A DNA stretch of 45,089 nucleotides from a virus: the IMG/VR virus record IMGVR_UViG_3300036830_000564, positions 1 to 45,089 of that record; one strand, 5' to 3'. The position numbers were made by a program, and so were the translations under genes. Of this stretch, positions 44,730 to 45,089 are shown piece by piece; position 1 is the first letter of the stretch, and each line of letters opens with the position of its first letter. The notes beneath the pieces are model-generated. The model was not told the origin of the DNA. It ran no database searches and saw only the letters and a list, made by a program, of their open reading frames with translations.

Positions 44730-45089
44730 TCAGAACAAACGCCGCTGCTCTTCGAGCCGACCAAAACCTTTCGGCTGCTGCAGTTTGTCGATGGCCTTGC
44801 GAATCCGCCGCGCGGCGATCAGCAGATAGTGCTTCTTGTTGACGCGCGATCGCTGCGGTCCCGCTTGGGACGCATGCCCCAGCACCGATTCGCCGATGCC
44901 CGGGGACACCTCGTCGAGCGCCGAATTGCACGTCTTGCGAAAGTCGTGGAAGTAAATCTTGTTGTCGATCTCCTGCCCAGCCTCGTCCTTCAGGACATGG
45001 CCCTCCGCGTCTCTGAGGACCAGCGGAATGCCTGCCTCGGCCAGGATCTTTTCCCACTGCGCCTTCATGTCCCGGCCGTTGCGGGGGAA
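44730..45089 (-). CDS. C-terminal part of a second tyrosine recombinase (partial)
   Basis: The coding frame continues beyond the window end (FPRNGRD before an internal ATG at 45068), so only the C-terminal 119 residues are seen. Catalytic features: FHDFRKTCNSAL holds the HxxR pair (His and Arg), VLGHA the later His, and NKKHYLL the tyrosine nucleophile. This is a distinct integrase from the one at 4880-5779. Its C-terminal tail (DKLQQPKGFGRLEEQRRLF) is basic. It may be the phage integrase, making the 4880 copy a specialised recombinase, or the two may belong to different elements. Confidence 0.85.
   Translation of the reverse strand, partial: FPRNGRDMKAQWEKILAEAGIPLVLRDAEGHVLKDEAGQEIDNKIYFHDFRKTCNSALDEVSPGIGESVLGHASQAGPQRSRVNKKHYLLIAARRIRKAIDKLQQPKGFGRLEEQRRLF

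Noticed and set aside
44-45089. tRNA genes, rRNA genes or CRISPR arrays
   Set aside because: I looked for cloverleaf ends and regular repeats and saw none that I can support.

Overview
The window is most of a tailed-phage genome, probably an integrated prophage, in a GC-rich bacterium. Nearly all genes from about 44.7 kb down to about 4 kb lie on the minus strand in packed, often ATGA-coupled operons that follow the lambda-like siphovirus order: replication and early genes, holin/spanins, Gam, ParB-like protein, terminase small and large subunits, gpW-like joiner, lambda-type portal, S49 protease fused to the capsid protein, connector and tail genes, a short tape measure, a hub, then surface and fibre genes. 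The host is probably a planctomycete: codon and GC usage, weak Shine-Dalgarno sites and short REP-like hairpins fit, but this is inference.

Region by region. 1-3900: small accessory genes of unknown role and a sigma factor-like protein lacking region 4; whether this is phage or flanking host DNA cannot be decided. 3989-5779: a secreted DRGH endonuclease and a complete tyrosine recombinase. 5788-15653: tail, hub and surface genes, including a signal-peptide beta-helix protein, a glycosyltransferase and a Cys-rich protein. 15654-22888: tape measure, a tail chaperone-like gene with an A9 -1 frameshift site, tail tube, terminator and connector candidates. 23051-30214: protease-capsid fusion, portal, joiner, zinc ribbon protein and large terminase. 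30282-32207: an IS1595-type element with imperfect 24-bp ends and a perfect 8-bp target duplication, inserted into a small zinc-ribbon gene between the terminase subunits. Its transposase seems to have lost the segment carrying the second catalytic Asp, while its passenger genes keep a strong promoter, a three-hairpin leader and a three-way-junction terminator. 32356-36162: small terminase, ParB-like protein, Gam, spanins and holin. 36163-36538: four 13-bp repeats in the divergent region before a ribbon-helix-helix gene. 36601-43009: ASCH protein, DUF2786 protein, a ParB with two zinc fingers, a lambda O-like initiator with internal 21-bp iterons, and a CsrA homologue. 43125-45089: small genes, two shared operator-like leader elements, two REP copies and the C-terminal part of a second tyrosine recombinase running off the window.

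Working picture: the initiator binds the iterons inside its own gene and may contact the host sliding clamp through a QLELPL motif. CsrA and two matching leader elements could coordinate early expression. The structural operon builds a capsid with a cis-encoded protease and a tail decorated by unusual surface proteins. The most noteworthy observations are the IS-disrupted zinc-ribbon gene with its reconstructed sequence, the structured RNAs of the IS passenger module, the iterons within the initiator, the paired leader elements upstream of csrA and a second operon, the A9 frameshift site, and a 16-bp palindrome found about 22 bases after three different stop codons.
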